Shown here: one piece after another, positions 41,864 to 55,304 of the stretch
Layout of the letters: every line of letters starts with the position of its first letter
Numbering within the stretch: position 1 is the stretch's first letter
Notes under the pieces: generated by a model
Database searches by the model: none
What the model was told of the DNA's origin: nothing
The model's input: only the letters and a program-made list of their open reading frames with translations
Assembly (NCBI RefSeq): GCF_030687895.1
Contig: NZ_CP117452.1
Location: 3,055,501 to 3,119,500 of the forward strand
Length of the DNA: 64,000 nucleotides
DNA from: Pseudomonas sp. FP198
GTDB lineage: Bacteria > Pseudomonadota > Gammaproteobacteria > Pseudomonadales > Pseudomonadaceae
Direction: 5' to 3'
Translations under genes and position numbers: made by a program

Positions 41864-43603
41864 ATGAACTTCCCGTTCAAGCGTCTCGCTATCGCCACCC
41901 TCGTCCTGTCCAGCCTGTCGTCTTTCTCGATGTCGGCCTACGCCAACATTTCCGCGCAACAGAGCGCGACCCTGGTAAAAAATTTCACTGATAGCTCGGT
42001 CAACGATTTCCGCCAGTTCCTCGCAAGCGTCGCCAATAGCGAAGTGGCAAAAACCGCCAACCTAGGCCCGGCCATCAGCGCCTTCCAGGGCAACAGGAGC
42101 CTGTCGGCGGAACAGCAGAACGAAATTCATCGCCTGCTGGGTATCTACGCCCGGGTAAAGTACGGTAAAGCCGCCACCGAAACCTTGCGCCAACTGGTGG
42201 AAATCCCGACCTATCGCAAGGACGGCGTTGCCCAGCATGAAAACCCTGAGTTTCTCAAGATCGCCGACAAGATCAAAAGCCTGGCCGAGTCCTTCAACCT
42301 GAACTTTCGCAACATCGACAACCGCGTCTACGAGATATCCCTCGAAGGTTCGGGTGACGAAGTGGTGGGCATTCACGCCCATGCCGACGTGGTCCCGGTC
42401 ACGCCGGAAAACTGGGTGCTCAAGGACGGCACCAAGCTTGATCCCTTCAAGGTCACCTTGGTCGGCGATCGCATGTATGGCCGCGGCACCGAAGACGACA
42501 AGAACGGCATCGTCGTGGCGCTCTACGCCATGAAGATCATCAATGAAGAAAAGCTGCCACTGGCGCGTAACTTCAAGCTTCTGGTCGACACCACCGAGGA
42601 AACCACCGGCGACGCCATTCCTTATTACTTCGAGCGTAACCCGACCCCAAACTACAACCTGGCGCTGGATGGCAGCTACCCGGTGGTGATTGCCGAGAAA
42701 GGCTATGGCACGGTCATGGCGAACTTCCCGCGCCGGGCGGCACAGGGTCAAGGTGCCGAGATCACGGCGTTGACGGGCGGCATGGCGACCAACCAGATCC
42801 CGTCGACTTCGGTGGCAACCTTTACCACGGACAAGCCCGCCGAGCTGGCTGCCAGCCTGGTCAAGGCGGGCACGGACTTTGCGAAGGCCAATGGCGGCGA
42901 CTTTCAAGTGGCCAGCGAGGTCGTCGATAACGCGGTCAAGCTGACCTTCACCGGCGTTTCGGCACACTCCTCTGAGCCCGAGTCAGGCGTCAACCCGGTC
43001 GCCAGGATGCTGATGTTCATCAATGGCCTGAACGGCACCGTTGAACTCAAGCACAACCACATCACCGACGCCGCGCGCTATGCCGCCGACAACTGGGGTC
43101 TGGATTACCTGGGGAAAAAACTCGGTATCGGTTTTTCCGACGCGTTCATGGGTCCGCTGACCGCCTCGCTGACCTACGTCGGGATGGATGACAAGGCCTT
43201 CAAGCTCGCGGTCAACCTGCGGGTGCCCGTGGGCAAGCCGACGCAAGCGCTGAAGACTGAAATTGACGACAGACTTTCGGCCTGGGCGAAGAAATCCAAG
43301 GTTGCCGTGGCCTTCGAAAACTCCATTGACGAGCCGATGTATCGCAATCCCGAAGGTGAATGGGTCAAGGCGCTGCTCGCCGTTGCCACCGAGAATCTCG
43401 GCATGGAACACAAGTTCGGCACGTCTGCCGGCGCCACCTCGGTTCATGATCTGCCCAACGGCGTGCAGTTCGGCCTGGCCATGCCCGACGTCAAGTACAC
43501 CGGGCACAACGATAACGAGTTCAAGACCGTCGAGCAGTTCCTGCTGGACCTGCAGGTCGTGACCGAGATGATGGGGCGGATCGGGCAGTTGCCGAAGCTC
43601 TGA
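41864..43603 (+). CDS. Exported M20-family dipeptidase
   Basis: 579 residues from ATG 41864; an ATG at 41852 adds four residues but sits directly against AAAGGA. A Sec signal peptide (MNFPFKRLAIATLVLSSLSSFSMSAYA) puts it in the periplasm. Two-zinc ligands and catalytic acids: HAHADVVPV, GRGTEDDKNGIV, DTTEETTGDA and the late His in YTGHNDNEF. It is longer than cytosolic PepV (about 470) because of an N-terminal helical extension of about 100 residues. Releases amino acids from small peptides. Single-gene unit between two repeat blocks. Confidence 0.85.
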   Translation: MNFPFKRLAIATLVLSSLSSFSMSAYANISAQQSATLVKNFTDSSVNDFRQFLASVANSEVAKTANLGPAISAFQGNRSLSAEQQNEIHRLLGIYARVKYGKAATETLRQLVEIPTYRKDGVAQHENPEFLKIADKIKSLAESFNLNFRNIDNRVYEISLEGSGDEVVGIHAHADVVPVTPENWVLKDGTKLDPFKVTLVGDRMYGRGTEDDKNGIVVALYAMKIINEEKLPLARNFKLLVDTTEETTGDAIPYYFERNPTPNYNLALDGSYPVVIAEKGYGTVMANFPRRAAQGQGAEITALTGGMATNQIPSTSVATFTTDKPAELAASLVKAGTDFAKANGGDFQVASEVVDNAVKLTFTGVSAHSSEPESGVNPVARMLMFINGLNGTVELKHNHITDAARYAADNWGLDYLGKKLGIGFSDAFMGPLTASLTYVGMDDKAFKLAVNLRVPVGKPTQALKTEIDDRLSAWAKKSKVAVAFENSIDEPMYRNPEGEWVKALLAVATENLGMEHKFGTSAGATSVHDLPNGVQFGLAMPDVKYTGHNDNEFKTVEQFLLDLQVVTEMMGRIGQLPKL

Positions 43604-43620
43604 GGCCGGTGAGATCCATT

Positions 43621-43715
43621 GTGGCGAGGGGATTTATCCCCGCTCGGTTGCGTAGCGACCGCAAAAATATTTGGTCTGCTACGCAGCCCAGCGGGGATAA
43701 ATCCCCTCGCCACAG
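43621..43715. repeat. Palindromic repeat pair, GATTTATCCCC type, short spacer
   Basis: Inverted ends GTGGCGAGGGGATTTATCCC and complement with a spacer of only about 20 bases, between the convergent dipeptidase and chemoreceptor genes. Could form one long hairpin in either transcript. Confidence 0.92.
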
Positions 43716-43781
43716 TTATCCATTCCTTCAGGTGATTGGTGGGTCCCGATAGGAAGAAAGCTGCTCGCGTGGCCGCGCTGG

Positions 43782-45401
43782 CTACACCTTGAACCGCGCC
43801 ACCGTCTGATGCAGCGACTCTGCCATGTGCGCCAGTTCCTGCCCCGCCGTATCGGTATGCTGGGCTCCCTGCAAGACCTGCTCGGACAGGTTGCGGATGC
43901 TGACCAGGTTGCGGTCCACCTCCCGGGCCACCAGCGCCTGTTGTTCGGTGGCACTGGCAATCATCAGGTTGCGCTCGTTGATTTGCGAGATCGAGCAGGC
44001 AATCGCGTCCAAGGCTTCGCCGGAGCGCCGGGCCACTTGCAGCGTCGCCTGTACCAGCTCACTGCTGCTTTGCATCGCCGTTACGGCATCCCCGCTTTCG
44101 CGGCGGATCGTGCCGATCATTTCCTCGATTTCCCGGGTCGATTCCTGGGTACGATGGGCCAACGCCCTCACTTCATCCGCGACGACCGCGAAGCCACGAC
44201 CGGCATCGCCCGCCCGGGCCGCTTCGATGGCGGCATTCAAGGCCAGCAGGTTGGTCTGCTCGGCGATGCTGCGGATCACGTCGAGCACCGAACTGATGTC
44301 CTGGACCCGCCCGGCCAATTGCTGAATACGCTCCCCGGCTTCGCTCACGCCGTCGGCCAGCACGGAAATGGACGCTACCGTCTCCTGGACCTGCTCACGA
44401 CCATCCAGGGCGGTCTGCTCGGAAATCCGCGACGCTTCGCTGGTGCTCATGGCATTGCGCGCCACATCATCCACCGCGGCGGTCATCTGGTTCACGGCTG
44501 CCGCCGCCTGTTCGATTTCAATACCTTGCAACTGCAGAGAGCTGCTGGTCTGGCTGCTCACGGCGCTCAACTCCTCGGAGGAACTGGCGACCCGATCCAC
44601 CGAGGTCGCGATCTGCCGGACCATGGAGTGGAGGCTCTGCTGCATCTCGTGCATGTTACTCATCATGCTGTCGCCCGAGCCCGCCCCCACGGGCACCTCG
44701 ATGGTCAGGTCGCCCTGGGCGATATGGCCCAGCATCCGCGCCGCATCACCGGGCTCACCGCCCAACGGCCGGGTAACGCTGCGGGTCACCAGCACCGCGA
44801 CCGTCGCCACCAGCGCCAGGCACGCCAGCACCATCATCAGCAAGTGCAGTTGCGCGTCCTGGTAGCGTGTCCGGGCCACGCGCTCACGCTCTACAAAAAA
44901 ACCGTCCTGCATCGCCATCAGCCCGTCCAGACTATCGAACATTGCCTGCTCCGCCGGAGTTACGGCTCGCTCGAGCTGAACCGCCGCCTCGTGGGGCGCG
45001 TTGCGGTGGATCAACGACTGCATCTGCAAGAAAGCCGCCAGGTACACCTCGCGGCTCTTTTTCAGCGTCGCGAACGCCGCCTTGGCTTCGGGGCGCAGGT
45101 CCAGCAACGGGTCAAGGGTGGCCAGGGCCTTGTCGATGCGTTGCCGCGTATCGTCGATGGACGTCTGCACCTTGGGATCATTCCTGTCGATCAACTGGTC
45201 ACGGATGTTCGTTGCGTTATCGCGCACTCCCGTGGCAATTGCCATGATCAGGCCGATTCTCGGCCAGTCCCGCTGGGCCACCAGTTCGGCCTGGTCGCGC
45301 AATATCCGCAGGTCATACAAGGCGTACAACGCCACGGCGATCAGAGCGATGGGCGCAATGGAAAAACCCATCACGATTCGCTGGGCAATGGTGAGTCTGG
45401 T
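43782..45401 (-). CDS. Methyl-accepting chemotaxis protein with four-helix-bundle sensor
   Basis: 539 residues from ATG 45401; a TTG eight codons upstream lies against the ribosome site. First membrane segment at about 10-30, a periplasmic helical region of about 150 residues of the 4HB_MCP type ([41 protein letters not shown]), second membrane segment near 190-210, HAMP ([32 protein letters not shown]), then the full cytoplasmic hairpin with tip [21 protein letters not shown]. It has no C-terminal CheR-binding pentapeptide. The ligand is unknown. 629 bases separate it from the UvrA-like gene. Confidence 0.9.
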   Translation of the reverse strand, partial: TRLTIAQRIVMGFSIAPIALIAVALYALYDLRILRDQAELVAQRDWPRIGLIMAIATGVRDNATNIRDQLIDRNDPKVQTSIDDTRQRIDKALATLDPLLDLRPEAKAAFATLKKSREVYLAAFLQMQSLIHRNAPHEAAVQLERAVTPAEQAMFDSLDGLMAMQDGFFVERERVARTRYQDAQLHLLMMVLACLALVATVAVLVTRSVTRPLGGEPGDAARMLGHIAQGDLTIEVPVGAGSGDSMMSNMHEMQQSLHSMVRQIATSVDRVASSSEELSAVSSQTSSSLQLQGIEIEQAAAAVNQMTAAVDDVARNAMSTSEASRISEQTALDGREQVQETVASISVLADGVSEAGERIQQLAGRVQDISSVLDVIRSIAEQTNLLALNAAIEAARAGDAGRGFAVVADEVRALAHRTQESTREIEEMIGTIRRESGDAVTAMQSSSELVQATLQVARRSGEALDAIACSISQINERNLMIASATEQQALVAREVDRNLVSIRNLSEQVLQGAQHTDTAGQELAHMAESLHQTVARFKV

Positions 45402-45742
45402 CATTATCAAGACATTTCCTTTCAAGGGCTCTGTTCAACGAATCCTGGCCCGCAGGTACTGAGCCTGAGGCAGATGCCCGGCAGCAGAACCCGCGCTCGC
45501 CGGATCCACGGCTGATGCCGGTCCGGTGAAAATGACGAGTGGAATAGAGGGCTCAGAAACTGCTGGAAATGCTAGTGCGGATGGACTGTTTCATGTTGTA
45601 GGGCGTTTCTGATTTGCAGCGCACGCAGGGAGAAATTCAGGCTGATTACCTGATTTCCTACGGAAAACGCCCAACTGCTTGGTAAACCGCGATCAATTAC
45701 GCAACTGAAAACATCAAGGAAGGAAACCTGCGAGGGTGCTTC
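45402..45742. other. Non-coding stretch upstream of the chemoreceptor
   Basis: About 340 bases between the chemoreceptor start and the next repeat pair. Frames crossing it are shadows. It should hold the chemoreceptor promoter, but I see no strong consensus element. Confidence 0.5.
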
Positions 45743-45877
45743 CGTGGCGAGGGAGCTTGCTCCCGCTGGGCTGCGAAGCGGCCCCAAGGAGGCTTACCGC
45801 GATGAACCTGACACACCGCGAGCAGAGGTTTTGGGGCTGCTGCGCAGCCCAGCGGGAGCAAGCTCCCTCGCCACGGA
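45743..45877. repeat. Palindromic repeat pair, GAGCTTGCTCCC type
   Basis: Inverted ends GTGGCGAGGGAGCTTGCTCC and complement, with GGGCTGCGAAGCGGCCCC on the left arm and GGGGCTGCTGCGCAGCCC on the right. Lies between the divergent chemoreceptor and UvrA-like genes. Confidence 0.92.
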
Positions 45878-46030
45878 AGCGGTCAAGAGCTCTCATCTCG
45901 CGCCCGGAGTAAATTTTTATTGCACGAGAATCGTCGCGCCCGGTCGCATAATGGTCAGCGCTGTGATCCAGTCCACTGTCCACGCCACAACGCCCCGAAG
46001 CGCACCACCGACGTACACAAGGAATGCCCG

Positions 46031-48688
<2,658 letters not shown>

Positions 48689-48690
48689 AC

Positions 48691-48822
48691 CGTGGCAAGG
48701 GAGCTTGCTCCCGCTGGGCTGCAAAGCAGCCCACAGGCAATCACTTCATTTCGCCAGGCACACCGCAGCGCCTGGCTTTGCGGCGGCTGCGCCACCGAGC
48801 GGGAGCAAGCTCCCTCGCCACG
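48691..48822. repeat. Palindromic repeat pair, GAGCTTGCTCCC type
   Basis: Left end GTGGCAAGGGAGCTTGCTCC has one change from the usual GTGGCGAGGG; right end is standard. Begins 3 bases after the UvrA-like stop codon. Confidence 0.9.
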
Positions 48823-48861
48823 AAAGCACTCTTCACATGACGCAGCTAGCGCCTCATCACC

Positions 48862-48953
48862 CTGTGGGAGCGATCCTGCTCGCGAAAGCGGTCTGTCAGC
48901 TTGCATCGAAGGGTCTCGAATACCGTTTTTCGCGAGCAGGCTCGCTCCCACAG
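48862..48953. repeat. REP doublet (REPIN)
   Basis: Ends GTGGGAGCGATCCTGCTCGC (one change from the consensus) and CGCGAGCAGGCTCGCTCCCA. The remaining 190 bases up to the epimerase start form its leader. Confidence 0.9.
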
Positions 48954-49144
48954 CAACCATTGTTCCCGCCAAAAAGCGTCAATGAAACGTTACACATGGT
49001 CAACCCCCACAACCGTTTATCAGTTTTTTGACACTTCGCCGATATGCGGTCACAACTTTTTCGCTCCGCTGGGTCATAACACGGTGGTCGCCGATGGAAT
49101 ATTGGCAGTCACTTAGGTTTTTAGCCTGATACGGAGATAAGTCC
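48954..49144 (+). promoter_or_regulatory. Leader and putative promoter region of the epimerase gene
   Basis: GGAG lies 8 bases before ATG 49145. A CAACTT (49053-49058) followed after 15 bases by TCATA (49074-49078) resembles an AlgU/sigma-22 promoter (GAACTT, 16-17 bases, TCTGA) but with a short spacer and imperfect -10 part, so it is only a weak candidate. A TTGACA is at 49028-49033 without a matching -10. Confidence 0.35.
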
Positions 49145-52100
49145 ATGATTTTCAACGTACAAGATTTTGGCGCCAAAGGAGATGGCGTCACCGACGACAC
49201 GGCGGCCATTCAAAGCGCGATCGATGCGGCAGCGGCCGCAGGCGGTGGCCAGGTGTACATGCCCACCGGCACCTACATCGTTTCGGGAGGCGAGGAACCC
49301 TCCGATGGCTGCCTGATGCTCAAAAGCAACGTCTACCTGTACGGCGACGGCATGGGCGACACCACGGTCAAGCTGGCCGACGGATCGGACACCAAGATCA
49401 CCGGCATCATCCGCTCGGCCTATGGCGAGGAAACCCACGACTTCGGCGTCAGCAACCTCACCATCGACGGTAACCGCGACGCCACCACCGGCAAGGTGGA
49501 TGGCTGGTTCAACGGTTATATTCCCGGCGAGGAAGGCTACGATTCCAACGTCACCCTCGACAGCGTCGAGATCAAGGACTGCTCCGGGTACGGCTTCGAC
49601 CCGCATGAGCAGACCGTCAACATGGTCATCAAGAACAGCGTGTCCCACGGCAACGGCCTGGATGGCTTCGTCGCCGACTTCCTGAGCGACAGCACCTTCG
49701 AAAACAATATTGCCTACGACAACGACCGCCACGGCTTCAACGTCGTCACCAGCACCCACGATTTCACCCTGACCAACAACGTCGCCTACAACAACGGCGG
49801 CAACGGCATCGTGGTGCAGCGCGGCAGCGAAGACATCCCCTCTCCCAGCAACATCACCATCACCGGTGGCGAGGTGTACGGCAACGGCGCCGAAGGCGTG
49901 CTGGTCAAGCTGTCCAGCGACGTGACCGTCACCGGCGTCGATATCCATGACAACGCCAGCGCCGGGATCCGCATCTACGGCAGCAACCATGTCGAAGTCA
50001 TCGACAACACGCTCAACAACAACTCGTTGGGCGGCGCGGTGCCAGAAATCATCATCCAGTCCTACGACGATACCCTTGGCGTGTCCGGCAGGTACTTCAA
50101 CGGCAGCGACAACCTGATCCAGGGCAACGTCATCAGCGGCAGCAACCTGTCCACCTACGGCGTCGCCGAGCGCAACGAAGACGGCACCGATCGCAACGCG
50201 ATCATCGCCAACACCATCAGCCACACCAGCAAGGGCGCCACGCTGGTCTATGGCGATGGCAGCTATGTCAGTGCCACCGTGCCGATGACCACCGTGCAAG
50301 GCACGGCGGGCAACGACATCCTCACGGGCACCGCCGCCAGCGAAATTTTCTACGGCGCGGCCGGCAACGACACCATCAATGGCGCGGCCGGGAGCGATAT
50401 CCTGGTGGGCGGCGCGGGCGTCGACAAACTCACCGGCGGCACGGGCGCCGATACGTTCCGCTTCACCAGCCAGTCCGACAGCTATCGCAATGCAACGGCA
50501 AGCTTCGACGACACCATCACCGATTTCGACGTGACCCAGGACAAGATCGATCTTGCCGGCCTCGGCTTCACCGGCCTTGGCAATGGCCGTGGCGGCACCC
50601 TGCAAGTCAGCTACAACGCCAGCAGCGACCGCACCTATATCAAGGACTACGACGCCGATGCCAGCGGCAATCGCTTCGAACTGATTCTCTCGGGCAACCT
50701 GGCGAGCACCCTGACGGCGAGCAATTTCATCTTCAATCGGGTCATCACCGGCACCACCGGCAGCGACTCTTTGTTGGGCAGCGACGCCGCCGATACCTTG
50801 CTCGGCCTGGCCGGTAACGACAGCCTCAGCGGTGGCGCGGGCGACGACAAGCTCGACGGTGGCGCCGGCATGGACACCCTCACGGGCGGCACCGGGGCGG
50901 ACACCTTCGTGTTCGCCAACCGACTGGACAGCTACCGCAACTACAACACCGGCGGCGCCAACCTGGGCGATCTGATCACCGACTTCAACATCGCCGCCGA
51001 CAAGATCGATCTTTCCGCCATGGGCTTCACCGGCCTGGGCGACGGCAAGAACAATACCGTCTACCTGGTGCTCAACAGCGCCGGCACCAAGACCTACATC
51101 AAATCCCTGGAGGCCGATGCCAACGGCAACCGCTTCGAAGTGGCACTGGACGGCAATTACCTCAACACCCTGACCAGCGCCAACTTCCTCTTCGCGACAA
51201 CATCGCCGACCAACCAGGCCCCGGTGCTGGCCACGCCATTGCTGGACCAGAACGCCAGTGAAAAGACCCCCTTCAGCTACGTGGTGCCGGCCACCAGCTT
51301 CACCGATCCGGATAATGACAGCCTCAGCTACACCGCCAAACTGGCCGATGGCAGCGCCCTGCCCAGCTGGCTGACGTTCGACGCCGCCACGCGCACCTTC
51401 AGCGGCACGCCACCCGACACGGCATCGGGCACCTACTCGATCCAGGTCACCGCGACCGATGGCAGCAACGCCACCGTCAGCGACAGCTTCACCCTGGCGG
51501 TGCAGGACGTGCCCGGCTCGGTGGTGATCAACGGCACGCCGAACAACGACACGCTGACCGGCACCGTCGCCAACGAACAGATTTTCGGTGGCGCCGGCAA
51601 CGACACCCTCAACGGCGCAGCGGGCAACGACATTCTGGTGGGCGGCACGGGGGCGGACAAACTCACCGGCGGCACGGGCGCCGATGTATTCCGCTACACC
51701 TCCAAGCTCGACAGCTACCGCACCGGTTCCACCAGTGCCAGTGACCAGATCCTCGATTTCGACGTGGCCGCCGACAAGATCGATGTCGCGGCGCTGGGCT
51801 ACACCGGCCTGGGCAACGGGCTCAACGGCACGCTGCAAGTCAGTTACAGCTCGTCAACCAACCGCACGTACCTGAAGGACCTCACGGTCGATGCCAATGG
51901 CAACCGCTTTGAAATCTCCATGGCGGGCAATTTTGTCAGCAGCCTGACGGCCAATCACTTTGTCTTTGCCGACCAGAACACCCCGACCAACGTGGCGCCG
52001 GTGGTGGTCACTCCGCTGCTCGACCAGAATGCCAGCGAAAGCACGCCGTTCAGCTACACCGTGGCCAACAACAGCTTCAGCGACGCCAACCAGGACGTGC

Positions 52101-54757
52101 TCACCTACACCGCGACCCTGGCCAATGGCAGCGCCCTGCCTTCGTGGCTGAGCTTCAACGCCAGCACGCTGACCTTCAGCGGCACGCCCACCAGCACTGC
52201 GTCCGGCAACTACGACGTGCTGGTCAAGGCCACCGATCCGTCCGGCGCATCGGTCAGCGACAGCTTTGCCCTGGTGGTCGCCGATGCGCCCGCCAACACC
52301 ATCACCGGCACGGCCAATGCCGAAAGCCTCAACGGTACGGCAGGCGCCGACCTGATCCTCGGCCTGGGTGGCAACGACACCATCAAGGCCGGGACCGGTG
52401 CCGACATCATCGACGGTGGCGCCGGAAGGGACTCACTGTATGGCGACGCCGGCGCCGACACGTTCCGCTACAGCAACCTGTCCGACAGCTACCGGGACTA
52501 CGACACCGGTGGCGTCACGGCCACGGACACGATTTATGACTTCACCGTCGGCGTCGACAAGATCGACGTCTCCGGGCTGGGTTTCCTCGGCCTCGGCGAC
52601 GGTAGCAACGGCACGCTCTACATGACGTTGAATGCGGCCGGCGACAAGACCTATGTCAAGTCCAGCCAGGCCGACGCCGATGGCAACCGTTTCGAGATCG
52701 CCCTGAACGGCAACTATCTCAACACCCTGACCGCCAGTGATTTCGTCTTCGGCGAACGCGCCCAGCAAGACATCCTTTACCTGCCGACGCTCGGCCAGTC
52801 CAACGCGCGTCTGCTGCGCATGAGCGAGGATGACGATCAGTCCGGCACTTCGATGCTGGTCAATGACCTGAACAAGTACACCACCTATGACGTGCGCAGC
52901 CAGTTCAGCGACGCCGACGGCAACGGCATCGACATCGCGGTGGGTGGCAGCACGGTCAACGGCTTGTCGACCCTCGGCGCCGAGGAGCTGAAGTTGTGCT
53001 GGTGGCTGACCGACACCAACCAACCCGGGCCGGCATTGCTGCGCGCCGTGACCTTGTTGCGCGACCAGCTCACCGAACTCAAGGCCATCGACAACGTGAC
53101 CATGGGTATCATCTGGGGCCAGGGCGAGGAAGCCGCCCAGGAAATCGCCCGCTCCACCGACAAGGCCGCGGCTGCGGCGGCCTACAAGGCGTCGACGCTG
53201 AAGGTCTTCGATTACCTGCACGCCCAACTCGGCAATTTCAACGTGTACCTGATGGAAACCGGTCACTACGAGCAAGACGCCGCGCGTGCCCGTGGTTACT
53301 CGGAGGAAAAGATTGCTTCCATCGTCGAGGGTGTGGGCTACGTCCGCGCCGTCCAGGAAGCCATCGCCGCCGAGCGCGCCGATGTGAAACTGGCGGTGGA
53401 CTACAACGACCTGCCCTTGCGTTATGAGGTCGATCCGTTGGTGTATCCCGACGATGTCTGGCACCTGCACGAGGAGTCAGCGGAAATCGTCGGCCAGCGC
53501 CTGGCGGACTACATCGCCAATGACCTTGGCTTCCAGGGCAACCCCAACGACAACAACAGCGTGCAGGATATTTTCGACGGCGCGCAGAATGAGGGCGGAA
53601 AGATTTCCGGCACCGACCAGGCCGATACCCTGGTGGGCAGCGCCGGCAACGACATACTGGACGGTGACCTGGGTGCCGACTCGTTGACCGGCGGCGATGG
53701 TAACGACATCTACGTCGTCGACAACGCGTTCGACAGCGTGGTGGAAACCAACACCTCGACTTCGCAGATCGATACGGTACAGGCCTCGGTCAGTTGGACC
53801 CTGGGCGCCAACCTGGAAAACCTAGTGCTGACCGGCGTGTCGGACATCGACGGCACCGGTAACGAGCGGCGCAATTTCATCACCGGTAACACCGCCAACA
53901 ACGTGCTCGATGGTGCGGTGGGAGCGGACAGCATGAGCGGTGGCGACGGCAACGACACCTACTACGTCGACAACGCCAGCGATACCGTGATCGAGACCAG
54001 CAGCAATCAGGTGTCCGGCGGCATCGACGGCGTCCACAGTAGCCTCGCTACCTACACGTTGGGCAACAACGTGGAGAATCTGTACGTCGACAGCGCCGGG
54101 GCCGCCAATGGGATCGGCAATGCGCTGAACAACACGCTGTTCGCCGGCGTGGGCGACAACGTCCTGGACGGACGCGATGGCAACGACACCGTCTCCTACG
54201 ACCGGGCCCTGGCCGGGGTGACCGTGAACCTGTCGACGTCCGCGCAGCAGAACACCGTGGGTTCCGGGCTCGACACGTTGAAGTTCATCGAGAACCTGAC
54301 GGGCAGTGCCTACGCGGATACGCTGTCGGGCAACAGTGCCGGGAACATCCTCAACGGCGGTGCCGGCAATGACACGCTGGTGGGCGGCTCGGGCGATGAC
54401 CGGCTGATCGGCGGCGCCGGCACCGACAACCTCACCGGCGGCACTGGCGCGGATACCTACGCGTTTACTGCGCTGTCGGACATGGGCGTCGGCGCCGCGC
54501 GCGATGTGATCAATGGCTTCAAGACGGCTGAGCTGGATAAACTGGACTTCAGCGGCCTGGACGCCAACCCGCTGACCGCCGGCATCGATGCCTTTACCTT
54601 CATCGGCAGCAACGCCTTCGACGCCAGCAACGCCACCGGCCAGCTGCGTTTTGTCGATGGCATCCTCTACGGCAGCGTCAATGCCGACGCCACCGCCGAG
54701 TTCGAGTTCGAACTGGTGGGCGTCAAGGAGCTGCACGCCAGCGACTTCACCGCCTGA
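49145..54757 (+). CDS. psmE: Secreted bifunctional mannuronan C-5-epimerase / alginate O-acetylhydrolase, PsmE-like
   Basis: 1870 residues. An AlgE-type A module (1 to about 385, right-handed beta-helix) carries Tyr149, Asp152, His154 and Arg195 at exactly the AlgE4 catalytic numbering ([16 protein letters not shown]). RTX R modules follow at about 386-685, 795-940 and 1050-1205, with GGxGxD repeats, split by two cadherin-like (CADG) domains at about 690-790 and 945-1048. Next is an SGNH/acetylesterase domain (about 1210-1465) with Ser1219 (LGQSNA), WGQGE (1324-1328) and Asp1437-x-x-His1440. A last RTX block leads to an uncleaved C-terminal export signal ending LHASDFTA. It should convert mannuronate to guluronate residues outside the cell and remove acetyl groups. 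P. syringae PsmE has the same two activities; this protein is about 260 residues longer by my memory of PsmE. No signal peptide, in keeping with type I export. Confidence 0.88.
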   Translation: MIFNVQDFGAKGDGVTDDTAAIQSAIDAAAAAGGGQVYMPTGTYIVSGGEEPSDGCLMLKSNVYLYGDGMGDTTVKLADGSDTKITGIIRSAYGEETHDFGVSNLTIDGNRDATTGKVDGWFNGYIPGEEGYDSNVTLDSVEIKDCSGYGFDPHEQTVNMVIKNSVSHGNGLDGFVADFLSDSTFENNIAYDNDRHGFNVVTSTHDFTLTNNVAYNNGGNGIVVQRGSEDIPSPSNITITGGEVYGNGAEGVLVKLSSDVTVTGVDIHDNASAGIRIYGSNHVEVIDNTLNNNSLGGAVPEIIIQSYDDTLGVSGRYFNGSDNLIQGNVISGSNLSTYGVAERNEDGTDRNAIIANTISHTSKGATLVYGDGSYVSATVPMTTVQGTAGNDILTGTAASEIFYGAAGNDTINGAAGSDILVGGAGVDKLTGGTGADTFRFTSQSDSYRNATASFDDTITDFDVTQDKIDLAGLGFTGLGNGRGGTLQVSYNASSDRTYIKDYDADASGNRFELILSGNLASTLTASNFIFNRVITGTTGSDSLLGSDAADTLLGLAGNDSLSGGAGDDKLDGGAGMDTLTGGTGADTFVFANRLDSYRNYNTGGANLGDLITDFNIAADKIDLSAMGFTGLGDGKNNTVYLVLNSAGTKTYIKSLEADANGNRFEVALDGNYLNTLTSANFLFATTSPTNQAPVLATPLLDQNASEKTPFSYVVPATSFTDPDNDSLSYTAKLADGSALPSWLTFDAATRTFSGTPPDTASGTYSIQVTATDGSNATVSDSFTLAVQDVPGSVVINGTPNNDTLTGTVANEQIFGGAGNDTLNGAAGNDILVGGTGADKLTGGTGADVFRYTSKLDSYRTGSTSASDQILDFDVAADKIDVAALGYTGLGNGLNGTLQVSYSSSTNRTYLKDLTVDANGNRFEISMAGNFVSSLTANHFVFADQNTPTNVAPVVVTPLLDQNASESTPFSYTVANNSFSDANQDVLTYTATLANGSALPSWLSFNASTLTFSGTPTSTASGNYDVLVKATDPSGASVSDSFALVVADAPANTITGTANAESLNGTAGADLILGLGGNDTIKAGTGADIIDGGAGRDSLYGDAGADTFRYSNLSDSYRDYDTGGVTATDTIYDFTVGVDKIDVSGLGFLGLGDGSNGTLYMTLNAAGDKTYVKSSQADADGNRFEIALNGNYLNTLTASDFVFGERAQQDILYLPTLGQSNARLLRMSEDDDQSGTSMLVNDLNKYTTYDVRSQFSDADGNGIDIAVGGSTVNGLSTLGAEELKLCWWLTDTNQPGPALLRAVTLLRDQLTELKAIDNVTMGIIWGQGEEAAQEIARSTDKAAAAAAYKASTLKVFDYLHAQLGNFNVYLMETGHYEQDAARARGYSEEKIASIVEGVGYVRAVQEAIAAERADVKLAVDYNDLPLRYEVDPLVYPDDVWHLHEESAEIVGQRLADYIANDLGFQGNPNDNNSVQDIFDGAQNEGGKISGTDQADTLVGSAGNDILDGDLGADSLTGGDGNDIYVVDNAFDSVVETNTSTSQIDTVQASVSWTLGANLENLVLTGVSDIDGTGNERRNFITGNTANNVLDGAVGADSMSGGDGNDTYYVDNASDTVIETSSNQVSGGIDGVHSSLATYTLGNNVENLYVDSAGAANGIGNALNNTLFAGVGDNVLDGRDGNDTVSYDRALAGVTVNLSTSAQQNTVGSGLDTLKFIENLTGSAYADTLSGNSAGNILNGGAGNDTLVGGSGDDRLIGGAGTDNLTGGTGADTYAFTALSDMGVGAARDVINGFKTAELDKLDFSGLDANPLTAGIDAFTFIGSNAFDASNATGQLRFVDGILYGSVNADATAEFEFELVGVKELHASDFTA

Positions 54758-54765
54758 GTGAGCGA

Positions 54766-55280
54766 GGGGGCTGCTGCGCAGCCCAGCGGGAGCAAGCTCC
54801 CTCGCCACAACAGCATGAAGCAAATCCTTGTGGGCAGGAGGCATTAGGGCTCAGGGCAGTGTCCCCTGTGGGAGCGAGCCTGCTCGCGAAAGCGCTGTGT
54901 CAGGCTGAACGGCATTGAAAGTACTGCCGTCATCGCGAGCAGGCTCGCTCCCACAGGATCTGGCTTCAGGGCTTTCCGTCTTGGACCTGACACCGGCATT
55001 GCCTGTCGTGGCGAGGGAGCATTGATGAAGCAATTCCATGTGGGAGCGAGCTTGCTCGCGATGAGGGCGACACATTCAACACATCTGTGGATTGACACAC
55101 TGCTATCGCGAGCAAGCTCGCTCCCACACGGTGCATGCCAATACATCCGTGGCGAGGGAGCTTGCTCCCGCTGGGGTGCGCAGCAGCCCAAAAAGGTTGA
55201 TGGGGTCCAGCCTGACACAGCGCGGTGATTGGCTATAGGGGCGCTGCGCAGCCCAGCGGGAGCAAGCTCCCTCGCCACAG
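54766..55280. repeat. Mosaic of five palindromic repeat elements
   Basis: Fills the 547-base gap between the convergent epimerase and TolC-like genes. Contents: a lone reverse half of the GAGCTTGCTCCC type (54766-54810), a REPIN (54866-54957), a truncated forward half of the GAGCTTGCTCCC type (55008-55020, cut after GTGGCGAGGGAGC), a REPIN (55039-55129) and a complete GAGCTTGCTCCC pair (55148-55280). The two REPINs differ in core variant at their left ends. No gene is seen. Confidence 0.92.
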
Positions 55281-55304
55281 AAGCGATGCACCATTGCCGG
55301 TTTC

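Noticed and set aside
49121..51838. Long minus-strand frame (905 codons) opposite the epimerase
   Set aside because: Mirror of the repeated RTX coding sequence, whose regular codon pattern keeps the opposite frame open. No motif or start signal.
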